A DNA stretch of 64,000 nucleotides from Pseudomonas sp. B33.4 (lineage in GTDB: Bacteria; Pseudomonadota; Gammaproteobacteria; Pseudomonadales; Pseudomonadaceae): NCBI RefSeq assembly GCF_034555375.1, contig NZ_CP140706.1:3401001-3465000 (forward strand), written 5' to 3'. Under the pieces are notes generated by a model. It did not search any database. It had not been told where the DNA came from and saw nothing but the letters and a program-made list of their open reading frames with translations. A program made the position numbers and the translations under genes. Positions 55,923 to 64,000 of this stretch are shown here, piece by piece. The stretch's first letter is position 1, and every line of letters starts with the position of its first letter.

Positions 55923-55943
55923 GGCGATCGTGGCGTGATCGCC
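55923..55943. other. Perfect inverted repeat upstream of ybiT
   Basis: GGCGATC-GTGGCGT-GATCGCC, 7-bp arms and 7-bp spacer, in the 369-bp lpxO/ybiT gap. It could be a regulator site or hairpin in a leader. Nothing else in this gap is recognisable. Confidence 0.35.
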
Positions 55944-56098
55944 CTATCGTTTAAAGCGCCAGACCAGTACAATCGCCGCCAAACTTTACGCGCCCCCCTT
56001 GGTTGATGACGGGACTTCCCCGCTTCAGCGCACTTTGACTCGGGCCAAGCGCTGCAGCCGCACCCTCGCTTTTTAAGAATGCTTCGCAGGAAAAACTC

Positions 56099-57685
56099 TT
56101 GATCTCTACAGCTAACATCACGATGCAGTTCGGCGCCAAGCCGCTCTTCGAAAACGTTTCGGTCAAATTCGGCGCGGGCAATCGCTACGGTCTGATCGGC
56201 GCCAACGGTTGCGGCAAGTCGACCTTCATGAAAATCCTCGGCGGTGACCTCGACCCGTCCGGCGGTCAGGTCATGCTCGAGCCGAACGTGCGCCTGGGCA
56301 AGTTGCGTCAGGATCAGTTCGCCTACGAAGAATTCACCGTGATCGACACCGTGATCATGGGTCACGAAGAGCTGTGGAAGGTCAAGGCCGAGCGCGATCG
56401 CATCTACTCGCTGCCGGAAATGAGCGAAGAAGACGGCATGGCCGTGGCCGAGCTGGAAACCGAATTCGCCGAAATGGACGGCTACACCGCCGAATCCCGC
56501 GCCGGTGAACTGTTGCTGGGCCTGGGTATCGGCATCGAGCAGCACTTCGGCCCGATGAGCGAAGTTTCGCCGGGCTGGAAACTGCGCGTGCTGCTGGCGC
56601 AGGCACTGTTCTCCGATCCGGAAGTGCTGTTGCTCGACGAACCGACCAACCACCTGGACATCAACACCATTCGCTGGCTGGAAAACATCCTGACCCAGCG
56701 TAACAGCCTGATGATCATCATCTCTCACGACCGTCACTTCCTGAACAGCGTGTGCACGCACATGGCTGACCTGGATTACGGCGAGCTGCGCCTGTTCCCG
56801 GGCAACTACGACGAATACATGACCGTGGCGACCCAGTCCCGCGAGCAACTGCTGTCGGACAACGCCAAGAAGAAAGCGCAGATTTCCGAGCTGCAATCAT
56901 TTGTCAGCCGCTTCTCGGCCAACGCCTCGAAAGCCAAGCAGGCCACGTCGCGCGCCAAGGCGATCGACAAGATCCAGCTGGCCGAGGTCAAGCCTTCGAG
57001 CCGCGTGAGCCCGTTCATCCGCTTCGATCAGAACAAGAAGCTGCACCGCCAGGCGGTCATCGTCGAAAAAATGGCCAAAGGCTTCGACGGCAAGCCATTG
57101 TTCAAAGACTTCAGCTTCCAGGTTGAAGCTGGCGAGCGCGTAGCGATCATTGGCCCGAACGGTATCGGTAAAACCACCCTGCTGCGCACCCTGGTCAACG
57201 AACTGACCCCGGACGCCGGCAGCATCAAGTGGACCGACGCGGCAGAACTGGGCTACTACGCTCAGGATCACGCGCACGATTTCGAAGACGACGTCACGCT
57301 GTTCGACTGGATGGGTCAGTGGACTCAGGGCGAGCAGATGATTCGCGGCACTTTGGGCCGCATGCTGTTCTCCAACGACGAGATCCTCAAGTCGGTCAAG
57401 GTCATCTCCGGTGGTGAGCAAGGTCGCATGCTGTTCGGCAAGCTGATCCTGCAAAAGCCGAACGTGCTGATCATGGACGAACCGACCAACCACCTGGACA
57501 TGGAATCGATCGAGGCGCTGAACCTGGCGCTGGAAAACTACCCGGGCACGCTGATCTTCGTCAGCCACGACCGTGAGTTCGTATCGTCCCTGGCCACGCG
57601 CATCATCGAGCTGAGCCCGGATGGCGTGACCGACTTCAGCGGCACTTACGATGACTACCTGCGTAGTCAGGGCGTAGTGTTCTAA
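56099..57685 (+). CDS. ybiT: ABC-F ribosome-associated ATPase YbiT
   Basis: A 528-residue, two-ATPase ABC-F protein very close in sequence to E. coli YbiT as I recall it. The first cassette has GANGCGKST, the divergent signature [11 protein letters not shown], and [11 protein letters not shown]. The second has [19 protein letters not shown] and [11 protein letters not shown]. The inter-domain linker (SNAKKKAQ-like region, [20 protein letters not shown]) is the part that enters the ribosome E site. No membrane segments. The start is TTG 56099 with AGGA about 6 bp upstream, and the next Met (in ITMQFG) would remove the first conserved strand. A good terminator follows. Confidence 0.94.
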   Translation: MISTANITMQFGAKPLFENVSVKFGAGNRYGLIGANGCGKSTFMKILGGDLDPSGGQVMLEPNVRLGKLRQDQFAYEEFTVIDTVIMGHEELWKVKAERDRIYSLPEMSEEDGMAVAELETEFAEMDGYTAESRAGELLLGLGIGIEQHFGPMSEVSPGWKLRVLLAQALFSDPEVLLLDEPTNHLDINTIRWLENILTQRNSLMIIISHDRHFLNSVCTHMADLDYGELRLFPGNYDEYMTVATQSREQLLSDNAKKKAQISELQSFVSRFSANASKAKQATSRAKAIDKIQLAEVKPSSRVSPFIRFDQNKKLHRQAVIVEKMAKGFDGKPLFKDFSFQVEAGERVAIIGPNGIGKTTLLRTLVNELTPDAGSIKWTDAAELGYYAQDHAHDFEDDVTLFDWMGQWTQGEQMIRGTLGRMLFSNDEILKSVKVISGGEQGRMLFGKLILQKPNVLIMDEPTNHLDMESIEALNLALENYPGTLIFVSHDREFVSSLATRIIELSPDGVTDFSGTYDDYLRSQGVVF

Positions 57686-57721
57686 AAGCAGCTTCAAGTG
57701 TTGAGCTGCTAGCTTCAAGCT

Positions 57722-57750
57722 AAAGCCCTGTCCATGTGACGGGGCTTTTT
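57722..57750 (+). terminator. Rho-independent terminator of ybiT
   Basis: AAAGCCCTGTC / GACGGGGCTTT stem with the 5-base loop CATGT and a T5 run ending at 57750, 37 bp after the ybiT stop. Confidence 0.88.
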
Positions 57751-57784
57751 GCATTCCAAGGTGAGGGATTTGCGGGTGCGGCTA

Positions 57785-57852
57785 CCTTCGCGAGCAGGCT
57801 CGCTCCCACAGGGAATGCATTTCAAAGGTGGGAGTGAGCCTGCTCGCGAAGG
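57785..57852. repeat. REPIN, family B
   Basis: CCTTCGCGAGCAGGCTCGCT plus CCCACA inverted against GGTGGGAGTGAGCCTGCTCG plus CGAAGG. Loop GGGAATGCATTTCAAA is the reverse complement type of the loop at 33063. Directly after the ybiT terminator. Confidence 0.9.
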
Positions 57853-57963
57853 GGCCATCAGCGGCTGCATCAATCCTCAGGGAAAATAGTTAGCCTGCTT
57901 TCTTTTATCTCAAGCCCACGCCATGATGCGAACTCTCCCACCGCCGCCCGCGAACGAGTCCTC

Positions 57964-59151
57964 ATGTCTGCGCAGCAACAGCCACCGCAAAGCTCCATGG
58001 CGATCACCCTGCAGATCGTCTCCATCGTGTTCTATACCTTTATTGCCTTCCTCTGCATCGGTCTGCCGATCGCGGTGTTGCCCGGTTACGTGCACGAGCA
58101 ACTGGGTTTCAGCGCAGTCATTGCCGGGCTGGTGATTGGCTCGCAGTATCTGGCCACCCTGCTCAGCCGGCCAATGGCCGGGCGCATGTCGGACACGGTC
58201 GGGACCAAACGAGCGATCATTTATGGCTTGTGGGGGATTGTCCTCAGCGGCTTGCTGACGCTGCTCTCCACGCTGTTGCAGAGTTTCCCGCTGGCCAGCC
58301 TGATCATTCTGATCATCGGCCGTTTGCTGCTCGGTATCGCGCAGGGTTTGATCGGCGTCGGCACCATCAGTTGGTGCATGGGCCAGGTCGGTGTCGAACA
58401 CACCGCGAAATCCATCGGCTGGAACGGCATCGCCTCCTATGGCGCGATTGCCATTGGTGCGCCACTGGGCGTGGTGATGGTCGCCGATTACGGTTTCACC
58501 AGCCTCGGCATTGCGCTGGCGGTACTGGCGGCCGGCGCACTGCTGCTGATCCGCAACAAACCTCCGGTGCCGGTGATCCGTGGCGAACGCCTGCCGTTTT
58601 GGGCCGTGTTCGGCAAGATCGCACCGTATGGCGCCAGCCTGACCCTGGCCTCAATCGGTTACGGCACGCTGACCACGTTCATCACCCTTTATTATCTCAA
58701 CCGCGGCTGGACCGGCGCAGCGTACTGCCTGACGGTGTTCGGTGTGTGTTTCATTCTGTCGCGGCTGCTGTTTATTTCGGCGATCAGTCGCTTTGGCGGC
58801 TTCAAATCGGCGATCGCCTGCATGACCATCGAAACCGTTGGCCTGGTGATGTTGTGGCTGGCACCCTCCACCGCATTCGCTTTGATCGGCGCAGGACTGG
58901 CGGGGTTTGGCCTGTCGCTGGTGTATCCGGCGTTGGGCGTCGAAGCGATCAAACAGGTGCCCAGCTCCAGCCGAGGATCCGGTTTGGGCGCATATGCAGT
59001 GTTCTTCGATCTGGCGCTGGCGATTGCCGGGCCGTTGATGGGCGCCGTGGCGTTGAATCTGGGGTATTCGTGGATATTCTTCTGTGCCGCGCTGTTGTCG
59101 GTGATCGGGCTGGGACTGACGTTGCTGCTCAAGCGCCGCGCAACAAGCTGA
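57964..59151 (+). CDS. MFS transporter, YfcJ/YhhS-like
   Basis: A 395-residue twelve-helix MFS protein. The loop 2-3 motif is GRMSDTVGTKRAI and the segment LIGVGTISWCMGQVGVEHTA, then SIGWNGIASYGAIAIGAPLG, fits the YfcJ/YhhS (arabinose-efflux-like) group that exports small polar metabolites or drugs. ATG 57964 gives a short hydrophilic N terminus (MSAQQQPPQSS) before helix 1. No neighbouring gene suggests the substrate. REPINs flank it on both sides. Confidence 0.88.
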   Translation: MSAQQQPPQSSMAITLQIVSIVFYTFIAFLCIGLPIAVLPGYVHEQLGFSAVIAGLVIGSQYLATLLSRPMAGRMSDTVGTKRAIIYGLWGIVLSGLLTLLSTLLQSFPLASLIILIIGRLLLGIAQGLIGVGTISWCMGQVGVEHTAKSIGWNGIASYGAIAIGAPLGVVMVADYGFTSLGIALAVLAAGALLLIRNKPPVPVIRGERLPFWAVFGKIAPYGASLTLASIGYGTLTTFITLYYLNRGWTGAAYCLTVFGVCFILSRLLFISAISRFGGFKSAIACMTIETVGLVMLWLAPSTAFALIGAGLAGFGLSLVYPALGVEAIKQVPSSSRGSGLGAYAVFFDLALAIAGPLMGAVALNLGYSWIFFCAALLSVIGLGLTLLLKRRATS

Positions 59152-59158
59152 AAAACAA

Positions 59159-59245
59159 AGTCAAAAGATCGCAGCCTTCGGCAGCTCCTACAGGTTGTAC
59201 GGTATTCCCGTGCAGGAGCTGCCGAAGGCTGCGATCTTTTGATCT
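59159..59245. repeat. REPIN, family A
   Basis: AGTCAAAAGATCGCAGCCTT plus CGGCAGCTCCTACA inverted against TGCAGGAGCTGCCGAAGGCT plus GCGATCTTTTGATCT. Its last bases overlap the end of the hydrolase gene on the minus strand, whose TAG stop lies at 59246-59244. Confidence 0.9.
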
Positions 59246-60281
59246 ATTGATCTGCGGTTTGCATGCCGGCCCGGGTCGGTCTGCCCAACGTGTGCGAGAA
59301 GAAACGCCCGGCTTCAGAGATCAGGTTGCGATGGATGTCCTCGCGATCGACACCATCAGCATCGGTGCACAGTGCCGGCATCGCGCGAATCTGCTCTTCA
59401 TTACACGGCGCCATAAAGACGAAGTGCCCCGCCCCGGCCAGTAATTTGAAATCCGGCGCTGTCGGCAGTTTGCGCGCCAGCGCCGCCGCGTTCTTGTCGA
59501 AGGCCACCAGTTTGTCGCCATCGCCGCTGTAGAGCAGCACCGGCACATGCACATCGGCCAAGGTGTGCCGGCCGAACTTCAGGCTCAGCGGCGCCATCAA
59601 CAGCAACGCATGAACACGCGGATCGGCCACCGGTTGCAGGTCATCGCGATCGACGATCAGTTCACCCTGCGTGTTACAGGCGTCACGATCATCTGGACGT
59701 TCCTGGCAATAACGACGCAAACGATCGAGATCCGGTTGCGCCCCGGACAGGATCAACGCCGTCTCGCCGCCCGCCGAATAACCGATCACCCCGACCTGAT
59801 CGGCGTTGACGTACGGCGCGAGCATGCGGTCGCCAAGGGTCGCGGTGATGGCTTCGGAAATCTGGATCGGCCGCCCGTACAGATTGCTCAGGGTGCCGAG
59901 TCGGCTGTGGTCTTTGGAGTTGTCACCGGGATGGATCACCGCCACCACGACAAAACCTTTGCGCGCCAGCGACGTGGCGAGGTCGTGCAAGGCCAGCGGC
60001 GTGCCAGTGTTGCCATGCGAGAGCATCAACATCGGAAAGCGGCCGATGGCGACTTTGGTGTCTTCGCCGGCCTCGACCGAGTAGCCCTCGAGCAGGCTCA
60101 TGTGTTCGCGGTCGCTGGAGGGATAGAACGCGATGGCGCGCATCGGTTGCAGATCCAAGGGGTCGAGGAAGGTCATCTCGTGATAACCGACGCTCCACAC
60201 AGGGTGTCGCCCAGGCGCAGCATGCACTGTGTTAAGGCTGCCAAGCAGGCAAATCAGTAACGTTGCACAAAGACGCATCAT
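59244..60281 (-). CDS. Exported alpha/beta hydrolase (dienelactone hydrolase/PAF-acetylhydrolase-like)
   Basis: A 345-residue secreted hydrolase with a signal peptide (MMRLCATLLICLLGSLNTVH). The nucleophile elbow is GVIGYSAGGETAL (GxSxG), the oxyanion/strand region PMLMLSHGNTGTPLALHDLA, the acid LLYSGDGDKLVAFD and the catalytic His in LAGAGHFVFMAPC. Substrate not predictable. Many such proteins act on short esters or lipids in the periplasm. GGTGGGG precedes the ATG pair. A longer frame upstream lacks a signal-peptide start and reads non-conserved sequence. Its C terminus runs into a REPIN. Confidence 0.85.
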   Translation of the reverse strand: MMRLCATLLICLLGSLNTVHAAPGRHPVWSVGYHEMTFLDPLDLQPMRAIAFYPSSDREHMSLLEGYSVEAGEDTKVAIGRFPMLMLSHGNTGTPLALHDLATSLARKGFVVVAVIHPGDNSKDHSRLGTLSNLYGRPIQISEAITATLGDRMLAPYVNADQVGVIGYSAGGETALILSGAQPDLDRLRRYCQERPDDRDACNTQGELIVDRDDLQPVADPRVHALLLMAPLSLKFGRHTLADVHVPVLLYSGDGDKLVAFDKNAAALARKLPTAPDFKLLAGAGHFVFMAPCNEEQIRAMPALCTDADGVDREDIHRNLISEAGRFFSHTLGRPTRAGMQTADQ

Positions 60282-60429
60282 GGGATGCCCCACCCTGTTG
60301 TTACTCAATCGAAAGATCCGTTGCGTGGCGGGCCAGAAACGCCGGGATTCGGTGCTTCGGTACGACATGCATTCAGACACTGATTGTTCGACTGCATAAC
60401 CCGGGCCAGATTATGTAACAGCCAGAAAC

Positions 60430-60477
60430 AAAAAACTCCGTATTCGCCCCTTGCGGAACCAGAATACAGAGTTTTTT
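60430..60477. terminator. Bidirectional terminator between the hydrolase promoter region and azoR
   Basis: AAAAAACTCCGTATTC and GAATACAGAGTTTTTT form a long stem (one internal mismatch) with A-run and T-run at the ends. It can end azoR transcription on the minus strand. On the plus strand no gene ends here. Confidence 0.8.
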
Positions 60478-60515
60478 GGGTGTTACCTGAACATCAGCTG
60501 TTCTTTACGCAAGCC

Positions 60516-61127
60516 TTACGCTGCGGCGAACAGTTGCTCGCTGATTTTTGCCTGGGCAGCGGTCATGGCGTTGTTGCGTACTTCTTCGCCATACGCCAGG
60601 CCTTCGGCACGGACGATTTCGATGTCGGTGATGCCGAGGAAGCCCAGCACCAGCTTCAGGTATTCTTCGTGAGCGATGCCGCTGGCCTGGCCAGCGTGGA
60701 TGCCACCCGAGGTGGAAACGATCACCACTTTCTTGCCACCGCACAGGCCTTCAGGGCCGGCTTCGGTGTAACGGAAGGTCTGACCGGCAACGGCAACGCG
60801 ATCGATCCACGCTTTAAGTTGGGTCGGCACAGTGAAGTTGTACATCGGCGCGGCGATGACGACGGCGTCGGCCGCGATAAATTCGGCCAACGTCGAAGCG
60901 CTCAGATTGGCTTCGTGCTGTTGTGCGGCGTTACGCAGCTCAGCAGTGGTGCCGGCGGCGACCAGCGTGGTCGACGAGAAGTGGCTGATGGCATCGGCGG
61001 CCAGGTCACGGTAGGTCACCACGGCGCTTGGCTCGGCGGCCTGCCAGGCTTTGACGACTTCGCTGCTCAACTGACGGGAAGCCGAGTTGTCGCCCAGAAT
61101 GCTCGAATCGATATGCAGCAGTTTCAT
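60516..61127 (-). CDS. azoR: FMN-dependent NADH azoreductase AzoR
   Basis: A 203-residue flavodoxin-like quinone/azo reductase. It begins [20 protein letters not shown] (the phosphate-binding S-x-x-x-x-x-S-x-S region). [19 protein letters not shown] is the signature FMN loop, and [10 protein letters not shown] is the second flavin contact. It reduces azo dyes and quinones by two electrons, a thiol/electrophile stress defence. GGAG lies before ATG 61127. The LysR gene at 61255 is divergent and most likely controls it. Confidence 0.93.
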   Translation of the reverse strand: MKLLHIDSSILGDNSASRQLSSEVVKAWQAAEPSAVVTYRDLAADAISHFSSTTLVAAGTTAELRNAAQQHEANLSASTLAEFIAADAVVIAAPMYNFTVPTQLKAWIDRVAVAGQTFRYTEAGPEGLCGGKKVVIVSTSGGIHAGQASGIAHEEYLKLVLGFLGITDIEIVRAEGLAYGEEVRNNAMTAAQAKISEQLFAAA

Positions 61128-61254
61128 GTGGAATCTCCTGGAAGGAATCGCCGGTGGCGACGGAATGGAGACAATCCTACGCAAGAAACCAATGGATGAT
61201 TAGCCGCCTGAAATGCGATAGTTTGTCCCACTGATAGAACAGTTGGATTTCCCG

Positions 61255-62163
61255 ATGCAAGACCTCAACGATCTCTACTATTTCGCCAAAGTCGTCGAGG
61301 CCGGCGGTTTTGCCGCGGCCGGGCGTCTGCTGGGCATTCCCAAGTCGCGGCTGTCACGACGGATCGCCGAACTGGAAGAGCGCCTTGGCGCGCGTTTGCT
61401 GCAACGCACCACCCGGCAACTCAACCTCACGGCAGTGGGTGAACGTTATCTGCGTCACTGTCAGGCGATGTTGCTTGAGGCGGAGATGGCCGATGAAGCG
61501 GTGGCGAGCATGTCCAGCGAGCCGCGTGGCCGACTGCGAGTGTCCTGCCCCACTGGTCTGGCGCGGGAAATGTTGCCGTGGGTCATCAGCGAGTTCCTTG
61601 GCAAATTTCCGCAGGTGCAACTGGAAGTCGTCTTGCTCAACCGCCGCGTCGATCTGGTCGGCGAAGGCTTTGATGTGGCGCTGCGCGTGCGTGAACACGG
61701 TGACGAAGATCCGTTGCTGGTGACCCGGCGCTTGCGGCAGGCACAAATGGTCGTGGTCGCCAGTCCGGATTTTGTACAGGGCCAGTCGATCAACCATCCG
61801 CAAGACCTGAAAAATCTGCCGGTGCTCGGCGCCCTGGAGGCTGACCGCATGGTGCATGTGCGCTTGCTTGATCAACAGGGTGAAAGCTTTGAGTTGAACA
61901 TGGAGGCACGCCTGGGCATCGATGACTTTATTGTGCGCAAAGCCTGCGTGCTGGCCGGCCAGGGTTTTACCTTGCTGCCGATGATGTACTGCGAAGAAGA
62001 ACTGAGGAACGGCACGCTGGTGCAATTGCTGCCAGAGTGGTCGCTGCCTGGCGGCTGGCTGCAAGCGGTGTATCCGCATCGACGCGGGGTGATGCCGGCG
62101 GTGCGTGCCTGGATCGATCATCTGGTCGAGTCGTTCAATGCCTGTGGGGAGCGGTTGTTATGA
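61255..62163 (+). CDS. LysR-type regulator divergent from azoR
   Basis: A 302-residue LysR protein of the AaeR/DsdC-like oxidative or aromatic-responsive group. The HTH is near the N terminus (LYYFAKVVEAGGFAAAGRLL, then GIPKSRLSRRIAELEERLGA). The effector domain follows from about residue 90. I chose ATG 61255 (MQDLNDLYYFAK) because LysR proteins of this type begin three to four residues before the first helix. A TTG 12 bp upstream is possible. It overlaps the YjbR gene by ATGA. Confidence 0.9.
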   Translation: MQDLNDLYYFAKVVEAGGFAAAGRLLGIPKSRLSRRIAELEERLGARLLQRTTRQLNLTAVGERYLRHCQAMLLEAEMADEAVASMSSEPRGRLRVSCPTGLAREMLPWVISEFLGKFPQVQLEVVLLNRRVDLVGEGFDVALRVREHGDEDPLLVTRRLRQAQMVVVASPDFVQGQSINHPQDLKNLPVLGALEADRMVHVRLLDQQGESFELNMEARLGIDDFIVRKACVLAGQGFTLLPMMYCEEELRNGTLVQLLPEWSLPGGWLQAVYPHRRGVMPAVRAWIDHLVESFNACGERLL

Positions 62164-62519
62164 GCAAGGGAAAGATGAGCGAAGCCGACGTGGCGGCGTT
62201 CTGCCTGGCATTGCCGGGCGCTCGGGAAGATTACAAATGGGGTGGCGTGCGGGTGTTTTCGATTGCCGGTAACAAGATGTTTGCCTTGCAGGGGCTGCGC
62301 GGCGATTCGCTGGCATTCAAGGTCGACAAGGATCTGTTTCTCGGCCATTGCGACCGCCCGGGGATTCACCCGGCGCCGTATCTGGCGCGGGCGCAGTGGA
62401 TCATAATGCATCCGCCCTACCCGTTGGGTGCTGAGGAATTGCGCGGGTTGTTGCAGCGCTCGCATCAACTGGTGGTGAGCAAGTTGCCGAAAAAGACCCA
62501 AATCGGTTTATTGCTGTAA
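62160..62519 (+). CDS. MmcQ/YjbR family protein
   Basis: A 119-residue YjbR-type (CyaY-like double-wing fold) protein: FCLALPGAREDYKWGGVRVF, then FSIAGNKMFALQGLRGDSLA, and HPAPYLARAQWIIM. These small proteins are suspected DNA-binding or mitomycin-resistance-associated factors, and no function is firmly known. The 4-bp overlap with the LysR gene means it is translated with it, so it may belong to the azoR stress unit. Length is normal for the family. Confidence 0.85.
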   Translation: MSKGKMSEADVAAFCLALPGAREDYKWGGVRVFSIAGNKMFALQGLRGDSLAFKVDKDLFLGHCDRPGIHPAPYLARAQWIIMHPPYPLGAEELRGLLQRSHQLVVSKLPKKTQIGLLL

Positions 62520-62534
62520 ACCCGATCCCCCTGT

Positions 62535-62620
62535 GTAGGAGCTGCCGAAGGCTGCGATCTTTTGACTTTGATCTTTTAAAAAGCAAGATCAAGAGATCGC
62601 AGCCTTCGGCAGCTCCTGCA
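62535..62620. repeat. REPIN, family A
   Basis: GTAGGAGCTGCCGAAGGCTG plus CGATCTTTTGA inverted against TCAAGAGATCGCAGCCTTCG plus GCAGCTCCTGCA. Between the convergent YjbR and DUF1294 genes. Confidence 0.9.
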
Positions 62621-62638
62621 AGGGTTTTGTGTAAGCTG

Positions 62639-63070
62639 TCAGAACAGCGCTAGCAGGTTCGAGCCAAGAAACAACTGGTCGATCCAGAACACCTGATGCA
62701 GCAGCACAATCACCCAGAACAGAATCTGAAACGACACCTTGCGCGTTTTGTGCCGGAACACCTGCTGGGCGATCAACGCGCCCGGCCAGCCGCCCGCCAG
62801 CTCTACGGCATGCAGGATGTTCTCCGGTGTACGCCAGGCAGCCGTCTGCGCCTTGCGCTTGTCGGCCCAATACATGAAGAACGCTAGCACGCTGACGATC
62901 CCGTAAGCGGCCAGCGGCACCAACGAAATCCCGCGCAGCCACATCGACACAGAGCCGAACAACGGCAGCGCGCAGACGACCAGCAGAATCACCAGTTTCA
63001 GCTTCAGATGCTGGATGTTGTTGCCACCGGAAGGTCGACCTTCCGGCCGGCGTGCGCGGGAATCACTCAT
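62639..63070 (-). CDS. DUF1294 family small membrane protein
   Basis: A 143-residue protein with a basic N-terminal tail and three to four membrane helices. The DUF1294 core is [20 protein letters not shown], then [20 protein letters not shown] and [20 protein letters not shown]. In relatives this domain is sometimes fused to a cold-shock domain, which is absent here. Function unknown. ATG 63070 overlaps the uppP stop by 4 bp, so it is the second gene of an operon with uppP. A 13-residue longer frame lies inside uppP. Confidence 0.85.
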   Translation of the reverse strand: MSDSRARRPEGRPSGGNNIQHLKLKLVILLVVCALPLFGSVSMWLRGISLVPLAAYGIVSVLAFFMYWADKRKAQTAAWRTPENILHAVELAGGWPGALIAQQVFRHKTRKVSFQILFWVIVLLHQVFWIDQLFLGSNLLALF

Positions 63071-63897
63071 GGCTTGGCTGCCGCCCAGTCGATCCAGCCA
63101 AACTGCCACGTCGCCAGAATCACCAGACCAAACACGATCCGATACCAGGCGAACGCCGCATAGCTATGGCTGGCGATGAACTTGAGCAAGCCACGCACGG
63201 CAATCATGGCGAAGATGAACGCGGTGACAAAACCGATGGCAAACACAGGAAAGTCCGCCGGCACAAACAGGTGGCGATACTTGTAGCCCGAGTAGACCGC
63301 CGCACCGACCATGGTTGGCATGGCAAGAAAGAACGAAAACTCGGTGGCGGTCTTGCGCGACAGGCCGAACAGCAAGCCGCCAATGATCGTCGAGCCGGAA
63401 CGCGAGGTGCCCGGGATCATCGCCAAACACTGCGCAAAACCGACTTTCAGCGCATCTCTCCAGGTGATTTCGTCGACCGTCTCAGCGTGCACTTCATGCT
63501 GACGCTTTTCCGCCCACAACATGATAATGCCGCCCACCACCAGCGCGGCCGCGACGGTAATCGGGTTGAACAGGTATTCGTGAATCAGGTCGGCGAAGAT
63601 CACGCCCAGCACCACAGCGGGCAGAAACGCGATCAGCAGGTTGGCGGTAAAACGCCGTGCGCTTGGCTGGGTCGGCAAACCGATGACCACGTCGAGGATC
63701 TTGCGCCGAAACTCCCAGACCACCGCGAGAATCGCGCCGAGCTGGATGATGATATTGAACGCCATGGCTCGTTCGCCGCCGAATTCGAGCAAGTCGGCAA
63801 CAATGATCTGGTGTCCGGTACTGGAAATGGGCAAAAACTCCGTCAGCCCTTCTACAACTCCTAGTATCAGTGCCTGCAAGGCCGTCCAAAGATCCAT
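63067..63897 (-). CDS. uppP: Undecaprenyl-diphosphatase UppP (BacA)
   Basis: A 276-residue integral membrane phosphatase. The first catalytic motif is [18 protein letters not shown] (E16, E20, H29), and the second is [15 protein letters not shown]. It converts undecaprenyl pyrophosphate to the monophosphate carrier used by peptidoglycan, O-antigen and the ArnC/ArnT pathway. I start at ATG 63897, and a TTG one codon earlier is possible. About 100 bp of upstream sequence to the window edge has no recognisable gene. DUF1294 follows with a 4-bp overlap. Confidence 0.95.
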   Translation of the reverse strand: MDLWTALQALILGVVEGLTEFLPISSTGHQIIVADLLEFGGERAMAFNIIIQLGAILAVVWEFRRKILDVVIGLPTQPSARRFTANLLIAFLPAVVLGVIFADLIHEYLFNPITVAAALVVGGIIMLWAEKRQHEVHAETVDEITWRDALKVGFAQCLAMIPGTSRSGSTIIGGLLFGLSRKTATEFSFFLAMPTMVGAAVYSGYKYRHLFVPADFPVFAIGFVTAFIFAMIAVRGLLKFIASHSYAAFAWYRIVFGLVILATWQFGWIDWAAAKP

Positions 63898-64000
63898 CAA
63901 TCCCCCAAAGAGCGATGCGCGCCGGCATGCCCCGATAGTATTTTTTTACGTTCACTGCGATCAGCGTAGCTGGTTGTGGCTGTACCGATTCCGCGCGCAC

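Noticed and set aside
60430..60477. Terminator serving the upstream plus-strand side
   Set aside because: No plus-strand gene ends near it. It is best assigned to azoR on the minus strand.

Overview
The window is about 64 kb of high-GC chromosomal DNA from a fluorescent-group Pseudomonas (P. fluorescens/koreensis complex is my best guess). The reasons are a complete arnBCADTEF-ugd operon, lpxO, sfnG with a sigma-54 promoter, an efeUOB locus, ybiT and pssA in typical Pseudomonas form, and dense REP/REPIN repeats of the kind that litter fluorescent pseudomonad intergenic regions. Coding density is high. I see no rRNA, tRNA, CRISPR array, prophage or IS element. The only recombinase is one tyrosine integrase.

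Layout. 1-0.8 kb: 3' part of an Fe/polyamine-type ABC ATPase. 0.8-1.8 kb: lone tyrosine recombinase. 2.1-12.5 kb: the lipid A aminoarabinose operon arnB-C-A-D-T-E-F-ugd, with an extra GT-C-type glycosyltransferase at its end. 13.1-21.7 kb: a LysR-controlled catabolic cluster with an ArgH-like C-N lyase, a polar amino acid ABC transporter, two paralogous polysaccharide-deacetylase-type proteins and an MmgE/PrpD protein. 21.9-23.9 kb: two membrane proteins. 24.1-34.2 kb: two acyl-CoA catabolic operons, valine-type on + and isoleucine/short-chain type on -. They converge on a 700-bp repeat element holding five tandem copies of a 131-bp unit. 34.3-37.0 kb: J-domain membrane protein plus a DUF3829-like protein. 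37.1-41.4 kb: efeU-efeO-efeB-efeO2 iron uptake behind a Fur-box-like site. 41.5-49.2 kb: pssA, TetR/DUF1348, sfnG, TauE, nudC, dienoyl-CoA isomerase, CorA-like. 49.2-52.0 kb: an ATP-grasp (RimK-like) ligase divergent from a GNAT-C39 peptidase fusion. 52.1-64 kb: sugar dehydrogenase, Ku, lpxO, ybiT, an MFS transporter, a hydrolase, azoR/LysR/YjbR, DUF1294 and uppP.

How the genes work together. Several genes act on the outer envelope: arn/ugd add L-Ara4N to lipid A, LpxO hydroxylates lipid A, UppP recycles the undecaprenyl carrier and PssA makes phosphatidylserine. The best candidate for an undescribed system is the 13.1-21.7 kb cluster. Its ArgH homologue keeps the fumarate-side catalytic residues but has lost those that bind the arginine part. 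It sits with an MmgE/PrpD protein (the fold of iminodisuccinate epimerase), an amino-acid importer, and a deacetylase pair of which one member looks catalytically dead. I infer uptake and cleavage of an N-substituted aspartate or aminopolycarboxylate. A second candidate is the ATP-grasp/GNAT-C39/CorA locus, which looks like peptide or amide-bond chemistry of unknown product.

Coordinates were read by eye. Alignments to known proteins are from memory, and no database search was run.
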